A stretch of DNA of 58,971 nt, taken from Deltaproteobacteria bacterium (lineage in GTDB: Bacteria > Desulfobacterota > Desulfobulbia > Desulfobulbales > Desulfurivibrionaceae). The position numbers and the translations under genes are program-made. Every line of letters begins with the position of its first letter. The first letter of the stretch is position 1. The stretch covers positions 1 to 58,971 of the forward strand of contig DUZU01000018.1 of the NCBI GenBank assembly GCA_013349285.1. The letters run 5' to 3'. The notes below the pieces were generated by a model. The model ran no database searches. It was not told where the DNA came from and saw only the letters and a list, made by a program, of their open reading frames with translations. This document shows, piece after piece, positions 9,238-18,648 of this stretch.

Positions 9238-9263
9238 GAATTTTCAGGCGTTACCCGATTTTT

Positions 9264-10343
9264 TTATGCGGGCCTGATGTGGTCGGCCGGAACTCTTTTC
9301 AGCGATAGGGGACGGTCATGGGAGGTCTGTTTGAGCAGTCGGCGACAGTAATCGCATGAACTGCATTTTTTGTTGCAGCCGGCAATTATGTTCAGAAAGT
9401 TTGCGGGAATAGCGCTGTTGTCGACATAGAGCGTATGTTGCAACCACTCCATTGTATCCATCAGCTCCAGCAGATTGCCCCGATATTGTCTGTTTTTGTA
9501 TGCTGCCGTCACCCGCATCAGGAAATCAGGGCCCAGGGTTCTCCCGCATAATTTTATGATATCGATCAGGCCTTCGTATCCGTCTACATCTTCCGGTCGA
9601 ATAAAGGGTGATTTGAAGAGTTGCTCCGGATGCTCGCGTAAGATGCGGATGCAGCCGAGCAGGTTGTTGGCGTTGTAAGTCTCGTTGGCAGCGCAGCCGG
9701 TGTTGGCGAAGGCGATCTGGGCATCGTGGCTAAATTTGAAGGGGCAATTCAACAGGCATCCTTCGTTGGCCAGTAAGGTGAGCTTGAGGCCGGGATATGA
9801 TTTTTTTAATCGAGACGATAGCGAGCTAAGTGGCTCAAGGTTGCGGTTGAGCGAACGATCGAGGTTGAGTTTGGTCGGCGCTCTAAAATGTGACCGTTCA
9901 ATGATTTCCAGGTAGGAGGATATTTGGTCCAGGGAGTCTAACATGCAATTGACGCCGGGCACGGCTTCAAGCTGGGCGGCAAGTTCCGGGCTGTGGTCGG
10001 ACAAGGCCTGGAGCAAATAAAAGTCGACCAGGGTGATGCCGTCAAGGTTGTTGTCGCAAAGCAGGTGATCGATGTTTTTCAGCAGAGGGTTGATGAATTC
10101 CCGGTCAGCGTAAAAGCGTGGGTGGTGAAATCTGCTGTTGAGCAACGCATATTTTTTGACCCCGGAAATTTCTGTAAGGCCTGCCGCCAGTTCTGGAAAT
10201 TGCCAGCCATGGTCAGGGTGGCGACCATCAGGGATGGTTCGGGAAAAAAGGCTGAAATGGATTGAATAAATTGATGCGGCCTGTTGGGTGAGATATGCGA
10301 TATAATCCGGAGCGGGGATGAAGGGGACGTCGAGCAGGACCAT
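9264..10343 (-). CDS. U32-peptidase/UbiV-like TIM-barrel protein with two Cys clusters
   Basis: This 359-residue cytoplasmic protein has the general look of the U32 'peptidase' family: an LLANEGCLLNCPFKF segment followed by further cysteines. Cys196, Cys200, Cys217 and Cys231 could hold the [4Fe-4S] cluster seen in UbiU/UbiV-type members. A second, C-terminal group (GCNKKCSSCDYC: Cys323, Cys327, Cys330, Cys333) is spaced CX3CX2CX2C. Many U32-related proteins act in tRNA, rRNA or ubiquinone hydroxylation rather than proteolysis. The substrate here is unknown. It is convergent with the multiheme cytochrome gene and divergent from the small kinase. The family call is moderately sure, the function is not. 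Confidence 0.55.
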   Translation of the reverse strand: MVLLDVPFIPAPDYIAYLTQQAASIYSIHFSLFSRTIPDGRHPDHGWQFPELAAGLTEISGVKKYALLNSRFHHPRFYADREFINPLLKNIDHLLCDNNLDGITLVDFYLLQALSDHSPELAAQLEAVPGVNCMLDSLDQISSYLEIIERSHFRAPTKLNLDRSLNRNLEPLSSLSSRLKKSYPGLKLTLLANEGCLLNCPFKFSHDAQIAFANTGCAANETYNANNLLGCIRILREHPEQLFKSPFIRPEDVDGYEGLIDIIKLCGRTLGPDFLMRVTAAYKNRQYRGNLLELMDTMEWLQHTLYVDNSAIPANFLNIIAGCNKKCSSCDYCRRLLKQTSHDRPLSLKRVPADHIRPA

Positions 10344-10589
10344 ATTGTCAGTGCCGTGTAGAAGAAAAAAACGAGTTGTTTGTTGTAGTCAATGGCAACA
10401 ACAAACATTGGCCAACTGCTGTCATTGTATATAAAAGTATTGCTGACCGCCACTATTGATGAAGTAACGACAATACGGGTGACTGGCTTTTCCTTTGATT
10501 TTTTGGTAGGTTCAAATATTTATATAAGCAGCTTAATGGCGGTTGGTTATGGTGACTGCGGATCAGTGGCGCAAAATGGGCTTGGTGCA

Positions 10590-11393
10590 ATGATGGAAAA
10601 CAGTGAGGGCGCATATGCCGCCAAGTGGGAACGGGCTTATTTGGCTCAAAGTATTGATGCCGCCACCGGGCGGCTGTTTCGCGGGATAATTCATAACCTC
10701 AGTGGGGTTATCCAGGTTTTTTCGTTGCAGACCGAGCTGTTCGGCATGATGATGGGGCAGGCCGTTGAGACCTTGAACGAGGTTCGCCGGATTTGTCCCT
10801 CCGGTGAGTCGGATGAGTTGATCGGCAGACTGCTGACCCTAGTCAATAAGCGTTCCGCCGGCCTTGCCCAGATGCAGGAGAAGGTGGTGGACAGCCAGGC
10901 CCTTCTGCATCGAGCCCTGGCGCTGCCTGATTTTCCCGCGAATGTTGGGAGTGAGCCCTATTCGATAAATTCCGTGGTGCGCACCGAGGTGGAATTTTTA
11001 TGCGCCGATCCATTTTTTAAGCATAAGGTCAAAAAGAACGTGTTGCTGGTTGAAGATGCTCCCGGTCTGAGTCTGCACCATGTTGAATTGCATCAGATTG
11101 TAAATATTCTGTTGGAAAATGCCCGTGATGCCTTGCTTGATATCGAAAATCCACAATGCCGGGTTGAAACGCTCCTGCATGGCAACGGTTTTGAAGTAAT
11201 TGTTGAAGATAACGGCCCCGGCATTGAGCCGCAAGCCCTGGCGCGGATCTATGAGTCGTTTTATTCAACCAGGGAGAATCATCTTGGGGTTGGCCTTTAT
11301 CTGGCCCAAAATCTTGCCGGTAAATGCGGCGGTGAAATACGCTGTGTCAGCACTCCGGGATCAACCCGTTTTTTTCTTAATATCCCGGCTTGA
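10590..11393 (+). CDS. Small soluble histidine kinase
   Basis: A 267-residue kinase core lies behind a short N-terminus. The putative H-box is IIHNLSG (His35 from this start). An N-box-like segment (LLENARDALLDI), a G1 box (DNGPGIEP) and a degenerate G2 (LGVGLYLAQNL) form the HATPase domain. There is no obvious sensory domain, so it may sense through a partner. The start is uncertain: the frame is open back to 10392, but that would leave only about 50 bases for two divergent promoters, and the extra residues look non-coding. Its stop lies just before rsmI. Confidence 0.7.
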   Translation: MMENSEGAYAAKWERAYLAQSIDAATGRLFRGIIHNLSGVIQVFSLQTELFGMMMGQAVETLNEVRRICPSGESDELIGRLLTLVNKRSAGLAQMQEKVVDSQALLHRALALPDFPANVGSEPYSINSVVRTEVEFLCADPFFKHKVKKNVLLVEDAPGLSLHHVELHQIVNILLENARDALLDIENPQCRVETLLHGNGFEVIVEDNGPGIEPQALARIYESFYSTRENHLGVGLYLAQNLAGKCGGEIRCVSTPGSTRFFLNIPA

Positions 11394-11404
11394 GGCCTAA
11401 CTTT

Positions 11405-12292
11405 ATGGCCAGAGGAAGGCGACAGGAAGTGAGTGAGGAAGAAGTCGGAGTGCGGTCGGCCGGCATTTTGTACGTGGTGGCCACTCCCATCGGCAATCTT
11501 GAGGATATCACCATGCGGGCGGTTCGGATCTTGGGGGAGGTTGACCTGATTGCCTCCGAGGATACCAGGCATACCAAAAAACTGCTCTCCCACCTCAAGA
11601 TCAATACGCCGTTGAAAAGTTATTATAAGGGCAAGGAGGAATCCAAGTCCGATGAGCTGATCCGGCAGTTGCATCAGGGATTGCAGGTTGCCCTGGTAAG
11701 CGATGCCGGCACTCCCGGCATTTCCGATCCCGGTTCTATCCTGGTGAGAAAGGCCAGGGAAGAGGGGATCAGGGTTGTGCCCATCCCCGGGCCGGCAGCG
11801 GTGGCAACGGCCTTCAGTGTTGCCGGCTTTGAAGGCGGTTTTGTTTTTTTAGGGTTTTTGCCATCCAAGGCAAACCAGCGGCGGAAGATGCTGACCGCCA
11901 TCGCCTCGGAGCAGCAGCATCTCATCTTTTATGAATCGCCGCATCGCATAACCCAGTGTCTTGGCGATTGTCTGGATATTCTCGGGGATCGGTTAATCTT
12001 TATCGGCCGGGAAATGACCAAGCTCCATGAGGAGTTGATCCGTTCAACCGTAGCCGCCGCCTTGGCTGATTTTGCCGATCGGACTTCCATCAAGGGCGAG
12101 TTTGTCGTTGTCGTCGAGGGCGCGGGCAAAGAAGAGCAACCGTCGGATCAGAGTCTTAAGGAATTGCTCATCTGGTATCGGGATCAGTCTGATTTATCCT
12201 TAAGTGATGCCGTTAAGAAAATAGCCAAAGACCTTAATCTGGCCCGTTCCGTGATTTATAAGGATGCCCTTGCGTTGTGGGATGAGGCGTAG
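11405..12292 (+). CDS. rsmI: 16S rRNA (cytidine1402-2'-O)-methyltransferase RsmI
   Basis: This 295-residue SAM-dependent tetrapyrrole-methylase-fold enzyme methylates the ribose of C1402 in the 16S rRNA decoding centre. Family hallmarks are VATPIGNLEDIT at the N-terminus, ASEDTRHTKKLL, VSDAGTPGISDPG and IPGPAA, then FYESPHRI. A C-terminal helical domain ends the protein. ATG 11405, twelve bases after the upstream kinase stop, was chosen over TTG 11390, which would overlap that stop. Confidence 0.95.
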   Translation: MARGRRQEVSEEEVGVRSAGILYVVATPIGNLEDITMRAVRILGEVDLIASEDTRHTKKLLSHLKINTPLKSYYKGKEESKSDELIRQLHQGLQVALVSDAGTPGISDPGSILVRKAREEGIRVVPIPGPAAVATAFSVAGFEGGFVFLGFLPSKANQRRKMLTAIASEQQHLIFYESPHRITQCLGDCLDILGDRLIFIGREMTKLHEELIRSTVAAALADFADRTSIKGEFVVVVEGAGKEEQPSDQSLKELLIWYRDQSDLSLSDAVKKIAKDLNLARSVIYKDALALWDEA

Positions 12293-12430
12293 TTGCTTTC
12301 GGTTGTGGCGTTCTTCTATAAGTTTTGTTGAATAAAAGCGATATTTTTTGTATTTTCTCCTCGTTAATCAAAGAATTATGTTAACTCTATTTTTTTAGTT
12401 GTTAACATCCAAGCCGGGATACCGTGAAAC

Positions 12431-13045
12431 GTGAAAGAAGTTCAGGATTTTTATTTTAAAAAAGCCAAAAAAGAAGGCTATCCCGCCCGTTCGGTGTACA
12501 AGCTTGAAGAGGCGCAGCAGAAATATCATCTGCTCAAGCCGGGGAATAAGGTTCTGGATCTTGGTTGTCAGCCGGGGAGCTGGTCGATGTATGCGGCCAA
12601 GGCTGTCGGGCCCGGTGGCCTGGTGGTCGGGGTGGATCTGACTTCCGGCGCCATTCAAACCAAGGTTAACAGCGCAAAATTTAATTTTCTGCACGGTGAT
12701 ATCACCGATGAATTAATGCTCGACAAGGTGCGCGAGATCCGTGGCGAGTTTGATGTGATTATCAGCGATATGGCGCCGAGGACGACGGGCAATAAATGGT
12801 CGGATCAGCAACATTCGCTTATTTTGTCCCGGCGGGTTCTGGAAATAGCCCTGGAGATGTTGGCTCCCCAAGGGAATTTTTATTGCAAGGTCTTTGAAGG
12901 GGCGGATTTTAAGGAGTATTTCGATACGGTTCGCCGTTATTTTAAAATGACCAAGGTTGTAAAGCCCAAAAGCTCCCGCAATGAAAGCCGTGAGGTTTTC
13001 GTGTTGGGCATGGGCTTTAAAAAAACAACGCAAAGTGAAGAATAA
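12431..13045 (+). CDS. rlmE: 23S rRNA (uridine2552-2'-O)-methyltransferase RlmE (FtsJ/RrmJ)
   Basis: This 204-residue Rossmann-fold methyltransferase modifies U2552 in the A loop of 23S rRNA. The SAM motif LDLGCQPGSWS, the ISDMAP segment with the catalytic Asp, a Lys in FYCKVFEG and a Glu in SRNESREV complete the K-D-K-E tetrad typical of the family. It starts with GTG. The 138-base gap after rsmI is AT-rich and may contain its own promoter. Confidence 0.94.
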   Translation: MKEVQDFYFKKAKKEGYPARSVYKLEEAQQKYHLLKPGNKVLDLGCQPGSWSMYAAKAVGPGGLVVGVDLTSGAIQTKVNSAKFNFLHGDITDELMLDKVREIRGEFDVIISDMAPRTTGNKWSDQQHSLILSRRVLEIALEMLAPQGNFYCKVFEGADFKEYFDTVRRYFKMTKVVKPKSSRNESREVFVLGMGFKKTTQSEE

Positions 13046-13142
13046 AAATGGTTAAAAAGCAAAGCGTGGGTATGCGTTACTGCTTTTAGTTTTTTGATTG
13101 ATAATTTTTTTTTGTTAATTCGTAACCATCAGGGAGTTTTTA

Positions 13143-13892
13143 ATGGCCGGACATTCAAAATGGGCAAATATAAAGCATCGCAAAGGAGCCCAGGATGCAA
13201 AACGAGGCAAGACCTTTACCAAACTGATCAAGGAGATCACCGTTGGCGCCCGGATGGGTGGTGGTGATATCGAAGCCAATCCCCGCCTGCGCGCTGCCGT
13301 TGCCGCGGCTAAGGCCGTCAATATGCCCAAGGATAATATCGAGCGGGCCATTAAAAAAGGGACCGGGGAACTGGAAGGCGTTAATTATGAAGAGATTGTT
13401 TATGAGGGTTATGGCCCCGGCGGTGTTGCCGTCCTGGTCGAGTGCATGACCGACAATCGTAATCGTACCGTGGGTGAGGTTCGTTGTTTTTTCAGCAAGT
13501 CCGGCGGCAACATGGGGGAGTCCGGTTGTGTGGCCTGGATGTTTGACAAGAAAGGATCGCTGCTTATCGAAAAGGGCTCTGTGGATGAGGATGAGCTCAT
13601 GGAACTGGCCATTGAGGCCGGAGCCGAAGACGTGGTTGATGATGGCGATGTTTTTCAGGTGCTGACCGCGCCGGAAGAGTTTTTGGCTGTCCGGGAGGCC
13701 CTTGAGGCCAAAGGGATCAACTTTATCGAGGCGTCGCTGTCAATGATTCCCAAAAACGAGATCGAGGTGGCCGAGGAAAAAGTCGCCATTTCGCTGATGA
13801 AGCTGCTCGATAACCTGGAAGACAATGACGATGTGCAGAAGGTGCATGCCAACTTTGATATTCCCGATGAGATCATGGAGAAAATTTCCTAA
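13143..13892 (+). CDS. yebC: YebC/PmpR-family (TACO1) protein
   Basis: The 249-residue product begins with the hallmark [19 protein letters not shown] and is typical in length and sequence throughout. The family has been described as DNA-binding transcriptional regulators and, more recently, as ribosome-associated factors. It lies four bases upstream of ruvC, the common yebC-ruvC arrangement. A GGGAG ribosome site precedes the ATG. Confidence 0.96.
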   Translation: MAGHSKWANIKHRKGAQDAKRGKTFTKLIKEITVGARMGGGDIEANPRLRAAVAAAKAVNMPKDNIERAIKKGTGELEGVNYEEIVYEGYGPGGVAVLVECMTDNRNRTVGEVRCFFSKSGGNMGESGCVAWMFDKKGSLLIEKGSVDEDELMELAIEAGAEDVVDDGDVFQVLTAPEEFLAVREALEAKGINFIEASLSMIPKNEIEVAEEKVAISLMKLLDNLEDNDDVQKVHANFDIPDEIMEKIS

Positions 13893-13895
13893 GGC

Positions 13896-14405
13896 ATGGT
13901 TGCCGGTAATTTCAAATCCGGCCGGTCGCTTCGGGTGCTGGGGATCGACCCTGGCTCCCGGGCTACTGGTTACGGGGTTATCGATAAGGTCGGTAATGCG
14001 ATTACCTTTGTCACCTGCGGGGTGATCAGGACCTCTCCCCAAAAAGAATTTCCCGCGCGTCTTAAAGAGATATATGATGGGATAAGCGAGGTGATTGATA
14101 AATATCAGCCCGGCCAGGCCGGGATTGAGGATATCTTCACCGCCATTAATCCCCGTTCCGCTCTCAAGCTCGGACATGCCCGCGGAGTGCTGATTCTGGC
14201 CGCCATGCAGCATGGGTTGCCGGTGCGAGAATATACCCCGAGCGTTGTCAAACAGGCGGTGGCCGGCTATGGCCAGGCGCCCAAAGAGCAGGTGCAGCAG
14301 ATGGTCCGTATTTTACTTCAGCTCAACGCCTCTCCCAGTCACGATGCGGCAGATGCCCTTGCCGTGGCGATCTGCCATGCTAATCATCATAATCATCTCA
14401 GGTGA
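13896..14405 (+). CDS. ruvC: Crossover junction endodeoxyribonuclease RuvC
   Basis: This is the Holliday-junction resolvase, 169 residues, of the RNase H-like fold. The four acidic catalytic positions are visible in LGIDPGS, GIEDIF and SHDAADALAVA. It carries about ten extra N-terminal residues compared with most homologues. It is followed within 62 bases by ruvA and ruvB, giving a complete RuvABC branch-migration and resolution set. Confidence 0.96.
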   Translation: MVAGNFKSGRSLRVLGIDPGSRATGYGVIDKVGNAITFVTCGVIRTSPQKEFPARLKEIYDGISEVIDKYQPGQAGIEDIFTAINPRSALKLGHARGVLILAAMQHGLPVREYTPSVVKQAVAGYGQAPKEQVQQMVRILLQLNASPSHDAADALAVAICHANHHNHLR

Positions 14406-14466
14406 CAGGGGGAGAGGTTGGCATGCGCTTCTTCAATAATTTAAACTTTATGATAAAGAATTCTAA

Positions 14467-15084
14467 ATGATAGCCTGCCTGACCGGAGAGCTTTTTAAAA
14501 AATTGCCCGACACCCTGATTATCAATGTCGGGGGGGTGGGCTACGAGGTTTTTTTTCCGCAGTCGGGCCATGATCGCCTGCCCGAGGTGGGGGATAAGAT
14601 TTTTCTCTATGTCCAGACCATTGTCCGGGAAGATGCCTTACTTCTGTACGGCTTTATTTCAGCCAAAGAAAAAGAGATGTTTCAGGTGCTGATCACTGTT
14701 TCCGGGGTCGGCCCCAAGTTGGCCCATAACATTCTGTCCGGCATTTCTCCCGAAGAGATGAGCCGGGCGGTGCTGGCCGATGACGTCGCTCGGCTGACGC
14801 GGCTGCCCGGGGTGGGGAAAAAAACAGCGGAAAGGCTTTGCCTCGAACTCAAGGATAAGGTCGACTTTATTCCGGCCGGCCTCGAGTTAGAGGGGGCGAA
14901 ATTATTGTCCACCAAGGATAATGCGCTTTTTGCCGATGCCCTTTCCGCTTTGACCAATCTCGGTTATCCGGCGGCCCGGGCCCAGGAGGCCTTGGAAATT
15001 GTTCGGCAGCAGGTTGATGCGGATGGCATGGCCGACATGCGCATTCAAGAGTTGCTGCGACACACATTAAAGGTTCTGGCGTGA
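14467..15084 (+). CDS. ruvA: Holliday junction DNA helicase subunit RuvA
   Basis: This 205-residue protein has the N-terminal OB domain ([16 protein letters not shown]), two helix-hairpin-helix motifs ([13 protein letters not shown] and [12 protein letters not shown]) and a C-terminal three-helix domain that contacts RuvB. It overlaps ruvB by four bases, which suggests translational coupling. Confidence 0.96.
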   Translation: MIACLTGELFKKLPDTLIINVGGVGYEVFFPQSGHDRLPEVGDKIFLYVQTIVREDALLLYGFISAKEKEMFQVLITVSGVGPKLAHNILSGISPEEMSRAVLADDVARLTRLPGVGKKTAERLCLELKDKVDFIPAGLELEGAKLLSTKDNALFADALSALTNLGYPAARAQEALEIVRQQVDADGMADMRIQELLRHTLKVLA

Positions 15085-16121
15085 ATCACGAAGAAAGACT
15101 TGTTTCTCCGGTTGCCGTTCAGGTGGACGCGTTTGATGCCGCCCTGCGTCCCAAATATCTTGACCAGTATATCGGCCAGGAGCAGCTGAAAACCAACCTC
15201 GATATCGCCATCAAGGCGGCCAAGGGCCGGGGCGAGCCCCTGGATCATGTCCTGTTTCATGGCTTTCCCGGCTTGGGCAAGACTACCCTGGCTTACGTGA
15301 TCGCCAACGAAATGGGGGCCAACATCAAGGTGACCTCCGGGCCGGTGATCGAGCGCGCCGGCGATTTGGCCGCGATTCTGACCTCTCTTCAAGAGGGCGA
15401 TGTTCTTTTTATCGATGAAATCCATCGTCTCAACCATGTGGTTGAGGAGATTCTCTACCCGGCCATGGAGGATTACCAGCTCGATCTGGTGATCGGCCAG
15501 GGACCGGGGGCGCGCAGCGTGAAAATGGATCTGCCCCGGTTTACCCTGGTTGGGGCCACCACCCGCACCGGGTTGTTGACCCCGCCCCTGAGAGACCGTT
15601 TTGGCCTGGTGTTGCGGCTTGATTTCTACTCGCCGGAAGAACTGGTCTCGATCGTCAAGCGTTCCGCCGGCTTGCTGGAGGTGGAGGTGGATGATGACGG
15701 CGCCTTGGAAATCGGCCGCCGTTCCCGCGGGACTCCGCGGATTGCCAACCGCCTGCTCAAGCGATTGCGAGATTTCGCCCAGGTCATGGCTCAGGGTCGG
15801 ATTACCGATAAGGTTGCGGATGAGGCCCTGACTATGATCGGTGTTGACCAAAAAGGGCTGGATGAGATGGATCGCCGGATTCTGCTCACCATCATTGATA
15901 AATTTCAGGGGGGGCCCATCGGCCTTGAAACCCTTGCCACCATGGCCTGTGAAGAAAAAACCACCCTTGAAGATGTCTACGAACCCTTTCTTATCCAGTT
16001 GGGCTTTCTGATGCGGACCCCCAGGGGACGGATGGCTACTCTCGCCGCCTATGAACATTTCGGCAGAATATTTACCGGAAAGGGTAATGCGGAAATTAAT
16101 GGGGATAATCTCCTGTTTTAG
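15081..16121 (+). CDS. ruvB: Holliday junction DNA helicase motor RuvB
   Basis: This 346-residue AAA+ ATPase drives branch migration on RuvA-bound junctions. The Walker A motif ([11 protein letters not shown]), Walker B with DEIH (FIDEIHRL), sensor 1 (GATTRTG), the arginine finger (LRDRFG) and the C-terminal winged helix (TPRGR) are all present. GTG at 15081 overlaps the ruvA stop. Confidence 0.97.
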   Translation: MNHEERLVSPVAVQVDAFDAALRPKYLDQYIGQEQLKTNLDIAIKAAKGRGEPLDHVLFHGFPGLGKTTLAYVIANEMGANIKVTSGPVIERAGDLAAILTSLQEGDVLFIDEIHRLNHVVEEILYPAMEDYQLDLVIGQGPGARSVKMDLPRFTLVGATTRTGLLTPPLRDRFGLVLRLDFYSPEELVSIVKRSAGLLEVEVDDDGALEIGRRSRGTPRIANRLLKRLRDFAQVMAQGRITDKVADEALTMIGVDQKGLDEMDRRILLTIIDKFQGGPIGLETLATMACEEKTTLEDVYEPFLIQLGFLMRTPRGRMATLAAYEHFGRIFTGKGNAEINGDNLLF

Positions 16122-16166
16122 GCGGGAGATGCCTTTTCTTGTGTAGTGCAAAGGGGATGTGATAAT

Positions 16167-17003
16167 ATGACAATGAAAAAAATGACGGTTCGTGATGTTC
16201 TTGATATGAAGAGCGGTGCTGAAAAGATCACCATGCTCACCGCTTACGATGCCAGTTTCGCCCGTCTGCTGGATCAGGCCGGCATCGATATCGTGCTGGT
16301 TGGCGATTCGTTGGGCATGGTTGCCCTGGGCTATGAGTCGACCGTGCCGGTGACCATGGATGAGATGGTCCATCACGCCCGGGCGGTGAAGCACGGGGTG
16401 AACCAGGCGCTGTTGGTCGGCGATATGCCTTTTCTTTCCTACCAGGTGAGCCGGGAAGACGCCATTGTCAACGCCGGTCGGTTTATGAAGGAAGCCGGCT
16501 GCGACGCGGTCAAACTGGAGGGCGGACTGGAGGTGTGCGACACGGTGGCCGCCCTGGTTCGGGCCGGGATTCCGGTTATGGGCCACATTGGCCTTACCCC
16601 TCAGACCGCGGGATCGCTGGGCGGTTATAAGGTTCAAGGCAAGGATGCCGAGTCGGCCCGGCGGATTCTGGCGGAAGCCCGCGGGCTTGCCGACGCCGGC
16701 GCCTTTGCGGTGGTGCTGGAATGTATCCCCGATAAATTGGCCGGCGCCATCAGTAAATCCGTTGCCATCCCGACCATCGGCATCGGCGCCGGGGTTGAGT
16801 GTGACGGGCAGGTACTGGTGACCCATGACCTTTTGGGGATGTTTGAAAAATTTACCCCGAGCTTTGTGAAGTGTTATGCGAAATTGGCTCCCCAGATCAA
16901 AGACGCTATTTCTTCATACCGGGATGAGGTTAAAAATGGTTTGTACCCTGATGCCGCTCACAGCTTTACCATGCAATTGGATATCGATGAGTTGTTGAAG
17001 TAA
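16167..17003 (+). CDS. panB: 3-methyl-2-oxobutanoate hydroxymethyltransferase PanB
   Basis: This enzyme transfers a hydroxymethyl group from methylene-tetrahydrofolate to 2-oxoisovalerate, the first committed step towards pantothenate and CoA. It is a 278-residue TIM barrel with metal-ligand segments LVGDSLGMV and VGDMPF and the catalytic Glu in VKLEGG. ATG 16167 follows an AAGGGG ribosome site. A GTG at 16146 would place that site inside the gene. Confidence 0.95.
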   Translation: MTMKKMTVRDVLDMKSGAEKITMLTAYDASFARLLDQAGIDIVLVGDSLGMVALGYESTVPVTMDEMVHHARAVKHGVNQALLVGDMPFLSYQVSREDAIVNAGRFMKEAGCDAVKLEGGLEVCDTVAALVRAGIPVMGHIGLTPQTAGSLGGYKVQGKDAESARRILAEARGLADAGAFAVVLECIPDKLAGAISKSVAIPTIGIGAGVECDGQVLVTHDLLGMFEKFTPSFVKCYAKLAPQIKDAISSYRDEVKNGLYPDAAHSFTMQLDIDELLK

Positions 17004-17065
17004 AAGAGAATGATAAATGCCGGGAATAGGCTTGGTCTGTTAAGAGAACTTAAGGATAATATTTA

Positions 17066-17827
17066 ATGGATATTGCAACTATAATTGGTCTTGTTTCCGG
17101 TTCGGTTATTCTGATGGCCGCCATTCTTCTCGGGGGCTCCGCCGGGTTGTTTTTAAATATTCCCTCTATTCTGATCGTGATCGGCGGGACGTTGGCCACC
17201 GCCTTTATCCGTTACAGCATGGCCGATGTTATCAATTCGGTCAAGGTTGCCCTGAATGCTTTTTTCTCCAAGCTCAGTGTTCCCGGCGAGATTATTTTGG
17301 AGATTGTTAATCTGGCCAATATTGCCAGGAAGAATGGTCTTATTGTTTTGGAGCAGCAACCCATTAATGATCCTTTTTTGAAAAAAGCGATCATGTACTG
17401 CGTGGATGGGCATGAGGCCGAGTTTATTGAAGAGGTTCTCAAAAAAGAAGTCAACCTCACCGTCGAGCGTCATGAGGTCGGCCAAGGGCTTTTCAAGGGG
17501 ATGGGCGAGTCCGCCCCGGCCTTCGGGATGATCGGTACCCTGGTCGGGCTGGTCCAGATGCTGGCCAACATGTCTGACCCGGCGTCCATCGGACCGGCCA
17601 TGGCGGTGGCCCTGCTCACCACCTTGTACGGGGCGGTTATGGCCAATCTCTTTTTTATCCCCCTGGCCGATAAGCTGGCCTTGCGCAGCCAGGAGGAGGA
17701 GCGGAACCGAAAGCTGATCGTGGAAGGGGTTCTCGGTATTCTTAAAGGTCTCAATCCCAGGGTCATGGAAGAGTTCCTCGAAACATTTTTGCCGCCTAAA
17801 GATCGGAAAGCTGAAGCTAAGCGATAG
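17066..17827 (+). CDS. motA: Flagellar stator protein MotA/PomA type
   Basis: This 253-residue inner-membrane protein has four transmembrane helices, two near each end of a cytoplasmic domain. The length and the start pattern (GLVSGSVILMAAILLGG) match PomA-type rather than long MotA-type stators. The conserved C-terminal membrane region (GMIGTLVGLVQML, ALLTTLYGAVMAN) forms the ion channel with MotB. It pairs with the next gene, 26 bases downstream, and is separate from the flagellar operon further on. A GGATAAT ribosome site precedes it. Confidence 0.94.
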   Translation: MDIATIIGLVSGSVILMAAILLGGSAGLFLNIPSILIVIGGTLATAFIRYSMADVINSVKVALNAFFSKLSVPGEIILEIVNLANIARKNGLIVLEQQPINDPFLKKAIMYCVDGHEAEFIEEVLKKEVNLTVERHEVGQGLFKGMGESAPAFGMIGTLVGLVQMLANMSDPASIGPAMAVALLTTLYGAVMANLFFIPLADKLALRSQEEERNRKLIVEGVLGILKGLNPRVMEEFLETFLPPKDRKAEAKR

Positions 17828-17853
17828 TTTATTGAGTTAGCGAGGATTAGGTT

Positions 17854-18588
17854 ATGGCGGAAGACGAACCCAAAAAAGTTAAATGTGCCAAAGGTGCTCC
17901 CGGCTGGATGTGTACCTTTGCCGACATGATGTCGCTGTTGCTCTGTTTTTTTGTTTTACTTCTCTCTTTCGCCAATATGGATGAGGTGAAATTTGCCAAG
18001 ATGAACGGCTCGATGAAGGATGCCTTCGGGGTGCAGCGGAGTCAGCAAATTATCAATCCGGTTGAAGGGACGTTAATGATTTCGCCCAACTTTGACTCCA
18101 CCCCGTTTAACGTGCGCCAGGAGTTGATGGATATAGCCGAGGAATTTGCCGACTCCGGCCTGGTTGAAGCCGCCGAGCTCGAGGACAGTATCGTCATCAG
18201 GGTCAAGGAGCAGCTTGCCTTTGATTCGGGCAAGGCGGTGTTGCGGCCTGAATTTATAAAATTGCTTGATAAGATCGGCAAGGTTGCGGCCCTGGCAGAT
18301 GCCAATATCATAGTGAGCGGCCATAGCGATAATGTGGTGGTCCGCAAGGAAAATGAATTTGGTACCAACTGGGGGTTGTCCGCCGCCCGGGCGGTGGCGG
18401 TGGTCGAATATTGGGCGGGCAAGTATAAAATCCCGGCCAGTCGGATGTCTGCGGCGGGTTTTGCCGACGGCAAGCCCATTGCCAATAACAATACCGCCGA
18501 AGGGCGGGCCAAAAATCGGCGGGTGGAGTTTACTGTTCGACCAAACACCGGCGGACGGGCTTTTACCGGTTTGAAAGAGTTACAATAA
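17854..18588 (+). CDS. motB: Flagellar stator protein MotB/PomB type
   Basis: This 244-residue protein has a short cytoplasmic N-terminus with Cys, one transmembrane helix carrying the ion-binding Asp24 (WMCTFADMMSLL), a plug region and a C-terminal OmpA-like peptidoglycan-binding domain (VSGHSDN, ending with AKNRRVEF). Asp24 and its surroundings match PomB of Vibrio, which suggests a sodium-driven motor. This is an inference from sequence type. Confidence 0.93.
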   Translation: MAEDEPKKVKCAKGAPGWMCTFADMMSLLLCFFVLLLSFANMDEVKFAKMNGSMKDAFGVQRSQQIINPVEGTLMISPNFDSTPFNVRQELMDIAEEFADSGLVEAAELEDSIVIRVKEQLAFDSGKAVLRPEFIKLLDKIGKVAALADANIIVSGHSDNVVVRKENEFGTNWGLSAARAVAVVEYWAGKYKIPASRMSAAGFADGKPIANNNTAEGRAKNRRVEFTVRPNTGGRAFTGLKELQ

Positions 18589-18648
18589 TTAAAATCGGTT
18601 TTTTGCCATGTGGAAGATCGTTTTGTTAATTTTAGGGGGAGAGCGGAG

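Noticed and set aside
15045..16826. 593-codon minus-strand frame opposite ruvB and panB
   Set aside because: It is antisense to two certain genes; its His/Gly/Gln-rich composition is typical of the reverse of a GC-biased coding frame.
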